Source: Hoeflea sp. 108 | GTDB lineage: Bacteria; Pseudomonadota; Alphaproteobacteria; Rhizobiales; Rhizobiaceae | Length of the DNA: 64,000 bases | Assembly (NCBI RefSeq): GCF_000372965.1 | Contig: NZ_KB890024.1 | Coordinates: 2,358,839 to 2,422,838, forward strand | Direction of reading: 5' to 3' | Part shown: positions 1 through 8,047 of the stretch, in pieces | Numbering within the stretch: position 1 is the stretch's first letter | Layout: each line of letters opens with the position of its first letter | The notes under the pieces: model-generated | Databases searched by the model: none | What the model saw: the letters and a program-made list of their open reading frames with translations, nothing else | What the model was told of the DNA's origin: nothing | Position numbers and translations under genes: made by a program

Positions 1-302
1 CAAAGACCAGCTCAGTCGAGAAGAATAACAGGCGCCGTAAGCTTGTGGACCAGTACGCTGCCAAGCGTAAGGCCCTCAAGGACATCATCATGGATCAGTC
101 CAAGCCGATCGAGGAACGCTTCCGTGCGCAGCTCAAGCTCGCCGCGCTGCCGCGCAACTCGGCCAAGATCCGTATCCGCAATCGCTGCGAAGTCACCGGC
201 CGTCCGCGCGCCTACTATCGCAAGCTGAAGATGTCGCGTATCGCACTTCGCGACCTTGGCTCCACGGGCAAGATCCCGGGCCTGGTCAAGTCGAGCTGGT
301 AA
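1..302 (+). CDS. rpsN: 30S ribosomal protein S14 (partial, 5' end cut by window)
   Basis: S14 sits in the head of the 30S subunit. Translation is open from the first base: the two leading bases complete an Ala codon and base 3 begins KTSSVEKNNRRRKL, so only Met and most of the Ala codon are missing. With these the protein would be 101 residues, the usual length of the zinc-free alphaproteobacterial form. The stretch NRCEVTGRPRAYYRK near residues 60-75 is the S14 signature, without the CxxC pairs of the zinc-binding form. The gene ends 12 bases before rpsH, as expected in the spc operon. Confidence 0.97.
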   Translation, partial: KTSSVEKNNRRRKLVDQYAAKRKALKDIIMDQSKPIEERFRAQLKLAALPRNSAKIRIRNRCEVTGRPRAYYRKLKMSRIALRDLGSTGKIPGLVKSSW

Positions 303-314
303 GGAGCATTTGAT

Positions 315-713
315 ATGTCTTTGAGTGATCCTCTCGGCGATATGCTGACCCGCATCCGCAATGCCTATGGCCGCAAGAAGTCGTCTGTTTCGACTCCGGC
401 CTCCAGGCTGCGCGCCCGCGTCCTGGACGTGCTGAAGTCGGAAGGCTACATCCGCGACTACAGCCAGACCGACTTCGAGAACGGCAAGTCCGAAATCGAG
501 ATCGAGCTGAAGTATTTCGACGGCCAGCCGGTTATCCGCGAGATCGCGCGTGTGTCCAAGCCGGGCCGCCGCGTCTATGTCTCGTCCAAGTCGATTCCGC
601 CTGTCGCCAACGGCCTGGGCATCTCGATCCTTTCGACTCCGAAGGGCGTGATGGCCGACCACGAAGCGCGTGAACAGAATGTTGGCGGGGAAATCCTCTG
701 CCAGGTCTTCTGA
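315..713 (+). CDS. rpsH: 30S ribosomal protein S8
   Basis: S8 binds helix 21 of 16S rRNA in the 30S platform; in E. coli it is also the translational repressor of the spc operon. The 132-residue product starts with MSLSDPLGDMLTRIRNA and ends with the typical GGEILCQVF-type tail, full length for the family. A GGAG ribosome site lies just before the ATG. It lies between rpsN and rplF in conserved spc order. Whether the E. coli-type autoregulation works here cannot be read from the sequence. Confidence 0.98.
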   Translation: MSLSDPLGDMLTRIRNAYGRKKSSVSTPASRLRARVLDVLKSEGYIRDYSQTDFENGKSEIEIELKYFDGQPVIREIARVSKPGRRVYVSSKSIPPVANGLGISILSTPKGVMADHEAREQNVGGEILCQVF

Positions 714-748
714 TCTGCGTAGGCTGAAAAAAGAAAGGCACGAGGACT

Positions 749-1282
749 ATGTCTCGTATTGGCAAGAAACCCGTTCAGCTTCCGCAGGGCGTTAACGCCA
801 CCGTCAACGGTCAGACCGTGGTGGCGAAGGGCCCTAAGGGCGAGCTGAAGTTCGTGGTCAACGACGAAGTCCTGGTCAAGATGGAGAACGGCGAGATTTC
901 CGTTCAGCCTCGCGACCAGTCGAAGGACGCACGCTCCAAGTGGGGCATGTCGCGCACCCAGATCGTCAACATTCTGACCGGCGTGAAGGACGGCTTCGAA
1001 AAGAAGCTCGAGATCACCGGCGTCGGTTACCGTGCGGCCCTGCAGGGCAAGAACCTGCAGCTGGCACTTGGCTTCAGCCATGACGTCGTCTATCAGACGC
1101 CGGAAGGCATCACCATCACGGTGCCGAAGCCCACGGAAATCGTGATCAACGGTATCGACAAGCAGCAGGTCGGCCAGGTCGCTGCCGAGATCCGCGAATA
1201 CCGCGGTCCCGAGCCTTACAAGGGTAAGGGCGTCCGCTATGCAGGCGAGAAGATCGTCCGCAAAGAAGGCAAGAAGAAGTAA
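749..1282 (+). CDS. rplF: 50S ribosomal protein L6
   Basis: L6 lies near the factor-binding site of the 50S subunit. The product has 177 residues, begins MSRIGKKPVQLP and carries the C-terminal signature EIREYRGPEPYKGKGVRY near residue 150, with a Lys-rich tail. Length and both duplicated L6 folds are complete. The ATG is preceded by AAAGAAAGGCACGAGGA, which contains a usable ribosome site. It follows rpsH by 35 bases in the spc operon. Confidence 0.98.
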   Translation: MSRIGKKPVQLPQGVNATVNGQTVVAKGPKGELKFVVNDEVLVKMENGEISVQPRDQSKDARSKWGMSRTQIVNILTGVKDGFEKKLEITGVGYRAALQGKNLQLALGFSHDVVYQTPEGITITVPKPTEIVINGIDKQQVGQVAAEIREYRGPEPYKGKGVRYAGEKIVRKEGKKK

Positions 1283-1369
1283 TAACAACGCCGCGGTGCG
1301 CGGTCGCGGGAGGCCCTTTGGCCTACCGCAGATGGCCGCGCCCGTTTCAGAAGGCAAGGAACTGCTACT

Positions 1370-1729
1370 ATGGCTTCGAAAGAAACCACCCTGCGTCGCT
1401 CGGCACGCGTCCGCCGCCAGATCAAGAAGGTCGCAAATGGCCGTCCGCGTCTGTCGGTTCACCGTACGTCGAAGAACATCTATGTTCAGGTTATCGACGA
1501 TGCCAACGGCCACACCATCGCGGCCGCTTCGACCCTCGAGAAGGATCTCAAGGGCTCGCTGAAGACCGGCGCCGATACCGCAGCCGCAACTGCCGTCGGC
1601 AAGCTGATCGCAGAGCGCGCTTCGAAGGCTGGCGTCAAGGACGTCGTTTTCGACCGCGGCGCCTACATCTATCACGGTCGCGTCAAGGCTCTTGCCGAGG
1701 CTGCCCGTGAAGGTGGTCTGAACTTCTGA
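1370..1729 (+). CDS. rplR: 50S ribosomal protein L18
   Basis: L18 binds 5S rRNA together with L5 and L25 in the central protuberance. The 119-residue product starts MASKETTLRRSARVRRQ and ends with the family hallmark FDRGAYIYHGRVKALAEAAREGGL. AAGGAACTGCT before the ATG supplies the ribosome site. Upstream, 87 bases separate it from rplF. Downstream, the gap to rpsE is long for this operon and contains two strong hairpins. Confidence 0.98.
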   Translation: MASKETTLRRSARVRRQIKKVANGRPRLSVHRTSKNIYVQVIDDANGHTIAAASTLEKDLKGSLKTGADTAAATAVGKLIAERASKAGVKDVVFDRGAYIYHGRVKALAEAAREGGLNF

Positions 1730-1740
1730 TTGAGTCTTAC

Positions 1741-1814
1741 GACGCAGCGCGTGGCGCTGCGTCGCATCACTGAACAGTTGCATTAAATCCGGCGACGCTA
1801 TAGACGCCGGATTT
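1741..1814 (+). other. Two tandem stem-loops between rplR and rpsE
   Basis: The first hairpin has perfect 10-bp arms GACGCAGCGC (1741-1750) and GCGCTGCGTC (1754-1763) with a 3-base loop. The second has perfect 10-bp arms AAATCCGGCG (1785-1794) and CGCCGGATTT (1805-1814) and is followed by GGTTTTT, so it resembles a weak intrinsic terminator or attenuator inside the ribosomal operon. The structures are seen directly. A role in attenuation or mRNA processing is inference. Confidence 0.7.
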
Positions 1815-1858
1815 GGTTTTTAACCCCCGTGCTTCCGGAAAAAAATAAGGATAGGAAA

Positions 1859-2428
1859 ATGGCACAAGAACGTAGGGAAGGTGGTCGCGAGCGTAGCCGT
1901 GACCGCGAAGAGCGCGACAGCGAATTCGTCGATAAGCTCGTTCACATCAACCGCGTTGCCAAGGTCGTCAAGGGCGGCCGGCGTTTCGGTTTTGCAGCAC
2001 TCGTCGTTGTCGGCGACCAGAAGGGCCGCGTTGGCTTTGGTCACGGCAAGGCGCGCGAAGTGCCGGAAGCGATCCGCAAGGCAACCGAATCGGCCAAGCG
2101 CGACATGATTTTCGTGCCGCTGCGCTCGGGCCGCACGCTGCATCACGACGTTGAAGGCCGTTGGGGCGCTGGTCGCGTTCTGCTGCGCTCTGCCAAGCAG
2201 GGTACCGGCATCATCGCAGGCGGCCCTATGCGCGCTGTCTTCGAGACGCTCGGCATGCACGACGTCGTCGCCAAGTCCATGGGTTCGTCGAACCCCTACA
2301 ACATGGTTCGTGCGACTTTCGATGCGCTGAAGAGCCAGATGCATCCGAAGGATGTGGCTGCGCAGCGCGGCATCAAGTACTCGACGCTTCAGGCCCGCCG
2401 CGGTTCCGCGGTTGCGGCGGAAGAATAG
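1859..2428 (+). CDS. rpsE: 30S ribosomal protein S5
   Basis: S5 is part of the mRNA entry channel and affects decoding fidelity. I start it at ATG 1859 (MAQERREGG), which has AAGG about 8 bases upstream. An in-frame ATG at 1829 would add ten residues with no family match. The 189-residue product has the basic N-terminal extension common in alphaproteobacteria, then the S5 double-stranded-RNA-binding fold (VDKLVHINRVAKVVKGG) and the C-terminal domain with GGPMRAVFE and SSNPYNMVRATF. It precedes rpmD by 24 bases. Confidence 0.97.
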   Translation: MAQERREGGRERSRDREERDSEFVDKLVHINRVAKVVKGGRRFGFAALVVVGDQKGRVGFGHGKAREVPEAIRKATESAKRDMIFVPLRSGRTLHHDVEGRWGAGRVLLRSAKQGTGIIAGGPMRAVFETLGMHDVVAKSMGSSNPYNMVRATFDALKSQMHPKDVAAQRGIKYSTLQARRGSAVAAEE

Positions 2429-2452
2429 TCGCTGGGACCAGGGACAACGACC

Positions 2453-2650
2453 ATGGCCAAGAAAGAAACCAAGACCATCACCGTCGAGCAGATCGGCAGC
2501 CCGATCCGTCGTCCGAAGGAACAGCGTGCTACGCTGGTCGGCCTCGGCCTCAACAAGATGCACCGCAAGCGCACCCTGGAGGATACTCCGTCCGTGCGCG
2601 GCATGATCGCGGCTGTGCAGCACCTCGTCCGCGTCGTGGACGAGGCGTAA
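2453..2650 (+). CDS. rpmD: 50S ribosomal protein L30
   Basis: L30 is a small surface protein of the 50S subunit. The 65-residue product contains VEQIGSPIRRPKEQRATLVGLGLNKMHR, the complete L30 signature, and ends in VRGMIAAVQHLVRVV. The length is normal for the bacterial form. It lies between rpsE and rplO in conserved order, with 21 bases to rplO. Confidence 0.97.
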   Translation: MAKKETKTITVEQIGSPIRRPKEQRATLVGLGLNKMHRKRTLEDTPSVRGMIAAVQHLVRVVDEA

Positions 2651-2671
2651 GCCGAGCGCAGGAGACAGAAC

Positions 2672-3145
2672 ATGAAACTCAATGATCTGCGTGACAACGC
2701 CGGCGCGACCCACTCCAAGAAGCGTCTTGGCCGTGGCATCGGTTCGGGCTCCGGCAAGACCGGCGGCCGCGGCGTCAAGGGCCAGAAGGCTCGTTCGGGT
2801 GTCGCCATCAACGGCTTCGAGGGTGGCCAGATGCCGCTCTACCGCCGTCTGCCCAAGCGCGGCTTCACCAACATCTTCGCCAAGAGCTACAACACCGTTT
2901 CGCTGGCCCGTATCCAGGTCGCGATCGATGCCAAGAAGCTCGATGCGAAGGAGACCGTGACTGCGGAATCTCTCGTCAAGGCCGGCGTGATTCGCCGCGT
3001 CAAGGACGGCGTCCGCATCCTCGGCGACGGCGAACTGAAGGCCAAGGTGGCCTTCGATGTAGCCGGCGCTTCCAAGCCTGCGATCGAGAAGATCGAGAAG
3101 GCCGGAGGATCGGTGAAGTTGCCCGAAGCGGCAGCCGCCGAATAA
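2672..3145 (+). CDS. rplO: 50S ribosomal protein L15
   Basis: L15 is a late-assembly protein of the 50S subunit. The 157-residue product begins MKLNDLRDNAGATHSKKRLGRG and contains the Gly-rich loop GSGSGKTGGRGVKGQKARSG, then the globular domain with GGQMPLYRRLPKRGF. The Ala/Glu-rich end is complete. GGAGACAGAAC before the ATG is the ribosome site. The spacer to secY (132 bases) carries a hairpin. Confidence 0.98.
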   Translation: MKLNDLRDNAGATHSKKRLGRGIGSGSGKTGGRGVKGQKARSGVAINGFEGGQMPLYRRLPKRGFTNIFAKSYNTVSLARIQVAIDAKKLDAKETVTAESLVKAGVIRRVKDGVRILGDGELKAKVAFDVAGASKPAIEKIEKAGGSVKLPEAAAAE

Positions 3146-3160
3146 AGGCTGATCAAGTGG

Positions 3161-3182
3161 GCGGCGGTAGAGATACCGCCGC
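3161..3182 (+). other. Stem-loop between rplO and secY
   Basis: Perfect 9-bp arms GCGGCGGTA (3161-3169) and TACCGCCGC (3174-3182) enclose a GAGA tetraloop. No T-tract follows, so it is unlikely to terminate transcription. GNRA tetraloops stabilise RNA hairpins, so it could mark processing or protect the upstream mRNA. Confidence 0.6.
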
Positions 3183-3277
3183 TTGCATGTTTGCCGTCCG
3201 GAGCCTATCTCGTGGCTTCGGTGACACGCGCCGCGCCCATCTGCGGCTTAGCGGCGTGACCAAGCGGAGAATCCTGA

Positions 3278-4618
3278 ATGGCATCGGCTGCTGAACAACT
3301 AGCATCCAATCTTAATTTCGCAGCCTTCGCTAAGGCTGAAGACCTCAAGAAGCGCATCTGGTTCACGCTGGGCGCACTGCTGGTCTATCGTCTCGGCACC
3401 TACATTCCGCTTCCGGGAATCAATCCCGACGCGTTTGCGCAGGCTTTCACCCAGCAGAGCCGCGGCGTGCTCGGCATTTTCAACATGTTTGCCGGCGGCG
3501 CCGTGCAGCGCATGGCGATCTTTGCCCTGGGCATCATGCCCTACATCTCCGCCTCCATCATCATGCAGCTCATGACGTCGGTCATCCCGTCGCTTGAAGC
3601 GCTGAAGAAGGAAGGCGAGCAGGGCCGCAAAGTCATCAACCAGTACACCCGCTACGGCACTGTGCTGCTGGCGCTCGTCCAGGCCTACGGCATCTCTGTC
3701 GGCCTCGAAGGCGGCAACGGCATCGTCACGGATCCAGGCATGTTCTTCCGTGCCTCGACCGTCATCACGCTGGTCGGCGGCACCATGTTCCTGATGTGGC
3801 TCGGCGAGCAGATCACCGCCCGCGGCATCGGCAACGGTATCTCGCTGATCATCTTCGCCGGCATCGTCGCCGGCCTGCCGAGCGCCATCAGCGGCACGCT
3901 CGAACTCGGTCGTACCGGCGCGCTTTCGACCGGCCTGATTCTGGCGATCATCGTCCTGGCCGTCGTCGTCATCGCGCTCATCGTCTTCTTCGAGCGCGCC
4001 CAGCGTCGCCTTCTGATCCAGTATCCGAAGCGCCAGGTCGGCAACCGCATGTTCCAGGGCGACACCTCGCATCTGCCGCTGAAGCTGAACACCGCCGGCG
4101 TCATTCCTCCGATCTTCGGCTCGTCGCTTCTGCTGCTGCCGGCGACCGTCGCAGGCTTCTCGAACACGACCAACCTGCCGGGCTGGGTCAGCACGATGAT
4201 GGCGGCACTCGGCCACGGCCAGCCGCTCTACATGCTGCTCTACGCCGCAATGATCGTGTTCTTTGCCTTCTTCTACACGGCGATTGTCTTCAATCCGAAG
4301 GACACGGCCGACCAGCTGAAGAAGCATTCGGGCTTCATCCCGGGTTATCGCCCCGGCGAGCGCACGGCTGAGTACATCGACTACGTGCTGACCCGCATCA
4401 CGGTCATCGGCGCGGCCTATCTCGTCGTAATCTGCTTGATGCCGGAGTTCCTGATTTCGGCGACCGGCGTGCCTTTCTACCTTGGTGGTACTTCGCTTCT
4501 GATCGTCGTCAATGTAACCCTTGATACGGTGGCGCAGATTCAGGGTCACCTGATCGCCCACCAGTACGAAGGGCTGATCAAGAAGTCGAAGCTCCGTGGA
4601 GGTAAGAGGGGAAGATGA
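3278..4618 (+). CDS. secY: Preprotein translocase subunit SecY
   Basis: SecY is the channel of the inner-membrane Sec translocon, working with SecE, SecG and SecA. The 446-residue product shows ten predicted membrane helices, the plug region (GGAVQRMAIFALGIMPYISAS), the large cytosolic C4 loop and the C5 loop with RPGERTAEYI. It is full length. Its stop overlaps the adk start (ATGA at 4615-4618), so the two are translationally coupled, as is usual in alphaproteobacteria. Confidence 0.98.
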   Translation: MASAAEQLASNLNFAAFAKAEDLKKRIWFTLGALLVYRLGTYIPLPGINPDAFAQAFTQQSRGVLGIFNMFAGGAVQRMAIFALGIMPYISASIIMQLMTSVIPSLEALKKEGEQGRKVINQYTRYGTVLLALVQAYGISVGLEGGNGIVTDPGMFFRASTVITLVGGTMFLMWLGEQITARGIGNGISLIIFAGIVAGLPSAISGTLELGRTGALSTGLILAIIVLAVVVIALIVFFERAQRRLLIQYPKRQVGNRMFQGDTSHLPLKLNTAGVIPPIFGSSLLLLPATVAGFSNTTNLPGWVSTMMAALGHGQPLYMLLYAAMIVFFAFFYTAIVFNPKDTADQLKKHSGFIPGYRPGERTAEYIDYVLTRITVIGAAYLVVICLMPEFLISATGVPFYLGGTSLLIVVNVTLDTVAQIQGHLIAHQYEGLIKKSKLRGGKRGR

Positions 4619-5208
4619 GGCTGATATTGCTTGGACCGCCCGGGGCGGGCAAGGGGACGCAGGCGCAGAGGCTGGTCGAGAAGCACGGCATACCTCAGCT
4701 TTCCACCGGTGACATGCTGCGTGCGGCGGTCAAGGCGGAGACGGAAGTAGGTAAGCGCGCCAAGGCGGTGATGGACGCAGGCGAACTGGTCTCGGACGAG
4801 ATCGTCAATGCAATCGTCGCCGAACGCATCGACCAGGACGACTGCGCCCGCGGGTTCATTCTCGATGGTTACCCGCGTACCCTGGTTCAGGCGGACGCCG
4901 TCGCCGACATGCTGGCTGAGCGCGGCATGCCGCTCGACGTGGTGATCGAGCTCGTCGTTGACGACAAGGCGCTTGTTGGCCGAATCGTCAAGCGCGCCGA
5001 GGAAGCCAAGGCTGCCGGCCTGCCTGTTCGCAAGGATGACACCCCCGAAGTGTTCCCCGAGCGCCTGCGCGAGTACTACAAGAAGACGGCGCCGCTGATC
5101 GGCTACTACTACGCCAACGATCTGCTCAAGCAGGTCGACGGCATGGCCGAGATCGACGACGTGACCGCCCAGATCGAGGCGGTTCTGGCCGATACGCTGC
5201 GCAATTAA
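4615..5208 (+). CDS. adk: Adenylate kinase, short-LID type
   Basis: Adenylate kinase converts ATP and AMP to two ADP. The 197-residue product has the P-loop GPPGAGKGT at residues 7-15, the AMP-binding segment STGDMLRAAV, and DGYPRTLVQA near 85. The LID insertion of about 28 residues found in E. coli Adk is absent (LVGRIVKRAEEAKAAGL runs straight to RKDDTPEVF), so this is the short form, known from many alphaproteobacteria. It overlaps secY by four bases. Confidence 0.97.
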   Translation: MRLILLGPPGAGKGTQAQRLVEKHGIPQLSTGDMLRAAVKAETEVGKRAKAVMDAGELVSDEIVNAIVAERIDQDDCARGFILDGYPRTLVQADAVADMLAERGMPLDVVIELVVDDKALVGRIVKRAEEAKAAGLPVRKDDTPEVFPERLREYYKKTAPLIGYYYANDLLKQVDGMAEIDDVTAQIEAVLADTLRN

Positions 5209-5219
5209 CGCGTGCGGGC

Positions 5220-5248
5220 TTGACGGACGGGCTAGGCTGGAGTATGGC
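5220..5248 (+). promoter_or_regulatory. Candidate sigma70-type promoter before rpsM
   Basis: TTGACG (5220-5225) and TATGGC (5243-5248) are separated by 17 bases in the 184-base gap between adk and rpsM. The hexamers fit the alphaproteobacterial housekeeping pattern, in which the -35 box is well kept and the -10 box looser. It could give rpsM-rpsK-rpoA-rplQ independent expression as an alpha operon. Confidence 0.4.
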
Positions 5249-5392
5249 GGCCCGTCTTCCATTCAGGCATGATGTTGTTTGCCCGTAAGGGCATGCATAG
5301 GCATTGATACGGAAAACCCGCATGGGCCGGCCTCCACCGGACGCGGGGCAACTTGAAGCGCCGGCATGGTCCGGCCCACATGGAGTGAAGAA

Positions 5393-5761
5393 ATGGCTCG
5401 TATAGCCGGCGTAAATATTCCGACCAACAAGCGCGTCGTCATTGCGCTTCAGTACATCCACGGCATTGGCAAGAAGTTCGCCCAGGAGATCATCGAAAAG
5501 GTGGGTATCCCGGCTGAGCGTCGTGTCAACCAGCTGACGGATGCCGAAGTTCTGGCGATCCGCGAGACGATCGACCGCGACTATCAGGTCGAAGGCGATC
5601 TGCGTCGCGAAGTTTCGATCAACATCAAGCGTCTGATGGACCTCGGCTGCTACCGCGGCCTGCGTCACCGTCGTTCGCTTCCGGTCCGTGGCCAGCGCAC
5701 GCACACCAATGCGCGCACCCGCAAGGGGCCGGCCAAGGCAATTGCCGGCAAGAAGAAGTAA
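5393..5761 (+). CDS. rpsM: 30S ribosomal protein S13
   Basis: S13 lies in the 30S head and contacts the P-site tRNA and the 50S bridge. The start is ATG 5393 (MARIAGVNIPTNKR), preceded by GGAGTGAAG; an upstream in-frame start would add nine unrelated residues. The 122-residue product has the helix-two-turn-helix region and the signature RGLRHRRSLPVRGQRTHTNARTR-like tail with a Lys-rich end. It opens the alpha operon after adk. Confidence 0.98.
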   Translation: MARIAGVNIPTNKRVVIALQYIHGIGKKFAQEIIEKVGIPAERRVNQLTDAEVLAIRETIDRDYQVEGDLRREVSINIKRLMDLGCYRGLRHRRSLPVRGQRTHTNARTRKGPAKAIAGKKK

Positions 5762-5771
5762 TAATGCTTTT

Positions 5772-5793
5772 CCGGCGGGTTTCGGCCCGCCGG
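5772..5793 (+). other. Stem-loop between rpsM and rpsK
   Basis: Arms CCGGCGGG (5772-5779) and CCCGCCGG (5786-5793) pair perfectly around a 6-base loop and are followed by TTTCGCCTTTT. It looks like a weak terminator or processing hairpin inside the alpha operon; since rpsK and rpoA must be transcribed, full termination here is unlikely. Confidence 0.5.
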
Positions 5794-5891
5794 TTTCGCC
5801 TTTTGGGCGGGTGTTCGGCCTGACACCTTAAACGCAGGCTGGTGTAGCCGCTGGTATTACGGCGGTGAAGAGATCAACTGAAAGGACTGCT

Positions 5892-6281
5892 ATGGCTAAG
5901 GAAGCCGCTCGCGTTCGTCGTCGCGAACGCAAGAACATCTCGTCGGGCGTTGCCCACGTGAATTCGACCTTCAACAACACCATGATCACCATCTCCGATG
6001 CACAGGGCAACGCGATTGCCTGGTCGTCGGCTGGCGCCCAGGGCTTCAAGGGGTCGCGTAAGTCGACCCCGTTCGCTGCCCAGATGGCTGCAGAAGATGC
6101 TGCCAAGAAGGCACAGGAACACGGCATGCGCACCCTCGAGGTCGAGGTTTGCGGTCCCGGTTCGGGTCGTGAGTCGGCTCTGCGCGCGCTCCAGGCTGCG
6201 GGTTTCACCATCACGTCGATCCGTGACGTGACGCCGATCCCGCACAATGGTTGCCGCCCGCGCAAGAAGCGTCGCGTCTAA
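5892..6281 (+). CDS. rpsK: 30S ribosomal protein S11
   Basis: S11 forms part of the 30S platform near the E-site mRNA. The start is ATG 5892 (MAKEAARVRRRERKN) behind AAAGGACTGCT. The 129-residue product contains HVNSTFNNTMITISDAQGN and the C-terminal signature DVTPIPHNGCRPRKKRRV, so it is complete. It lies between rpsM and rpoA in the usual order. Confidence 0.98.
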   Translation: MAKEAARVRRRERKNISSGVAHVNSTFNNTMITISDAQGNAIAWSSAGAQGFKGSRKSTPFAAQMAAEDAAKKAQEHGMRTLEVEVCGPGSGRESALRALQAAGFTITSIRDVTPIPHNGCRPRKKRRV

Positions 6282-6375
6282 TTTCACCGCCGCGCGGGCG
6301 CCATAGGCGCTCGACCGCGGCTTCCAGGTCGCCCGTCACGATTGGATGGTGGCGGGGCAACGGAAGGAAGCGAAC

Positions 6376-7386
6376 ATGATTCAGAAAAACTGGCAGGAAC
6401 TGATCAAGCCAAACAAGATCGAGTTCTCGTCAAAGAAAAAGACGCTGACCACGCTGGTCGCGGAGCCGCTGGAACGCGGTTTCGGCCTGACGCTCGGCAA
6501 CGCGCTTCGTCGCGTTCTGCTGTCGTCGCTGCGCGGCGCTGCCGTCACCGCCGTCCAGATCGACGGCGTGCTGCATGAGTTCTCGTCGATCCCGGGCGTC
6601 CGCGAAGACGTCACCGATATCGTGCTCAACATCAAGGAAATCGCCATCCGTATGGAAGGCGATGGTCCGAAGCGCATGGTCGTTCGCAAGCAGGGCCCTG
6701 GTGCGGTTCTTGCCGGCGACATCCAGACCGTGGGCGACGTCGAGATCCTGAACCCCGATCACGTGATCTGCACCCTCGACGAGGGCGCTGAGATCCGCAT
6801 GGAGTTTACGGTCGACACCGGCAAGGGCTATGTGCCTGCCGAGCGTAACCGCGCCGAAGATGCTCCGATCGGTCTCATCCCGGTCGACAGCCTCTACTCG
6901 CCGGTCAAGAAGGTTTCGTACAAGGTCGAGAACACCCGCCACGGCGAGGAGCTCGACAAGGACAAGCTGACGATGACCATCGAGACCGACGGCTCGGTTA
7001 CCGGCGAGGACGCGGTGGCATTTGCTGCTCGCATCCTGCAGGACCAGCTGGCGCTGTTCGTCAACTTCGAGGAGCCCCAGAAGGAAGCCGCGGCCGAGCA
7101 GGTCACGGAACTCGCCTTTAACCCGGCGCTGCTCAAGAAGGTCGACGAGCTCGAGCTTTCGGTGCGTTCGGCCAACTGTCTCAAGAACGACAACATCGTT
7201 TACATCGGCGACCTGATCCAGAAGACGGAAGCCGAGATGTTGCGCACCCCGAACTTTGGTCGCAAGTCGCTCAACGAGATCAAGGAAGTTCTGGCTGCAA
7301 TGGGCCTGCACCTCGGTATGGAAGTGCAGGACTGGCCGCCGGAAAACATCGAAGACCTCGCCAAGCGTTACGAAGATCAATACTGA
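6376..7386 (+). CDS. rpoA: RNA polymerase alpha subunit
   Basis: The alpha subunit nucleates RNA polymerase assembly and its C-terminal domain touches UP elements and activators. The start is ATG 6376 (MIQKNWQELIKPNK); the in-frame ATG 30 bases upstream adds residues foreign to the family. The 336-residue product has the N-terminal assembly domain (about 1-235, with LRRVLLSSLRGAAVT), an acidic linker, and the C-terminal domain (about 250-320, with RSANCLKNDNIVYIGDL and FGRKSLNEIKEVLA). It is full length. Confidence 0.98.
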   Translation: MIQKNWQELIKPNKIEFSSKKKTLTTLVAEPLERGFGLTLGNALRRVLLSSLRGAAVTAVQIDGVLHEFSSIPGVREDVTDIVLNIKEIAIRMEGDGPKRMVVRKQGPGAVLAGDIQTVGDVEILNPDHVICTLDEGAEIRMEFTVDTGKGYVPAERNRAEDAPIGLIPVDSLYSPVKKVSYKVENTRHGEELDKDKLTMTIETDGSVTGEDAVAFAARILQDQLALFVNFEEPQKEAAAEQVTELAFNPALLKKVDELELSVRSANCLKNDNIVYIGDLIQKTEAEMLRTPNFGRKSLNEIKEVLAAMGLHLGMEVQDWPPENIEDLAKRYEDQY

Positions 7387-7425
7387 GGCCCAGGCCTCTA
7401 GAACCAGACCAAAAGGAGAAGAACC

Positions 7426-7854
7426 ATGCGCCATGGATTTGCCGGCCGCCGGTTCAGCCGCAGTGCAAGCCACCGCAAGGCGATGTTGGCGAACCTCGCC
7501 GTTTCGCTGCTCGAACACGAGCAGATCGTCACCACCCTGCCGAAGGCGAAGGACCTGCGTCCGATCGTCGAGAAGCTCATCACCCTCGGCAAGCGCGGCG
7601 ACCTGCACGCTCGCCGTCAGGTCATCGCCCAGATCGGCAACGAGCACATCGTCAAGCGTCTGTTTGACACGATCGCTCCGCGCTACGCACAGCGTCACGG
7701 CGGCTACCTGCGCATCATGAAGGCAGGCTTCCGTCACGGCGACAACGCCGCGATGGCGGTCATCGAGTTTGTCGATCGCGACACCTCGGCCAAGGGTGCT
7801 GGCGACCGTATCCGCCTCGAAGCCGAGGCGGCCAACGAAGCCGAAGCTGCATAA
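7426..7854 (+). CDS. rplQ: 50S ribosomal protein L17
   Basis: L17 lies at the polypeptide exit side of the 50S subunit. The 142-residue product starts MRHGFAGRRFSRSASHRKAML, the family hallmark, and has a short Glu/Ala-rich C-terminal extension typical of alphaproteobacteria. AAAAGGAGAAGAACC provides a strong ribosome site. It is the last gene of the operon and is followed by an intrinsic terminator. Confidence 0.98.
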   Translation: MRHGFAGRRFSRSASHRKAMLANLAVSLLEHEQIVTTLPKAKDLRPIVEKLITLGKRGDLHARRQVIAQIGNEHIVKRLFDTIAPRYAQRHGGYLRIMKAGFRHGDNAAMAVIEFVDRDTSAKGAGDRIRLEAEAANEAEAA

Positions 7855-7879
7855 GCTTTTGCTTTCTTGGAACGAAACG

Positions 7880-7908
7880 AAGGGGCCCTCGCGGCCCCTT
7901 TTGTTTTT
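7880..7908 (+). terminator. Intrinsic terminator of the alpha operon
   Basis: Arms AAGGGGCC (7880-7887) and GGCCCCTT (7893-7900) pair perfectly around CTCGC, followed by TTTTGTTTTT. It lies 25 bases after rplQ and before a change of gene theme, so it fits the end of the ribosomal transcript. Confidence 0.9.
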
Positions 7909-8047
7909 CTGGATGACAGCTCGCGGCTTCGTGTCTTCCGCTGCGTCGGCCAAATGGGCCGAAATAAGCGCTTCCAGCGGCTGTTAAGCCTTTCAATTTG
8001 CACAATCGTCGGGACAATGGCGCCAACTATGCGTTGGAGGATTCGCC

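Noticed and set aside
3299..4561. Long minus-strand frame opposite secY
   Set aside because: The product is a charged, low-complexity shadow of the secY codons, and secY itself is certain.
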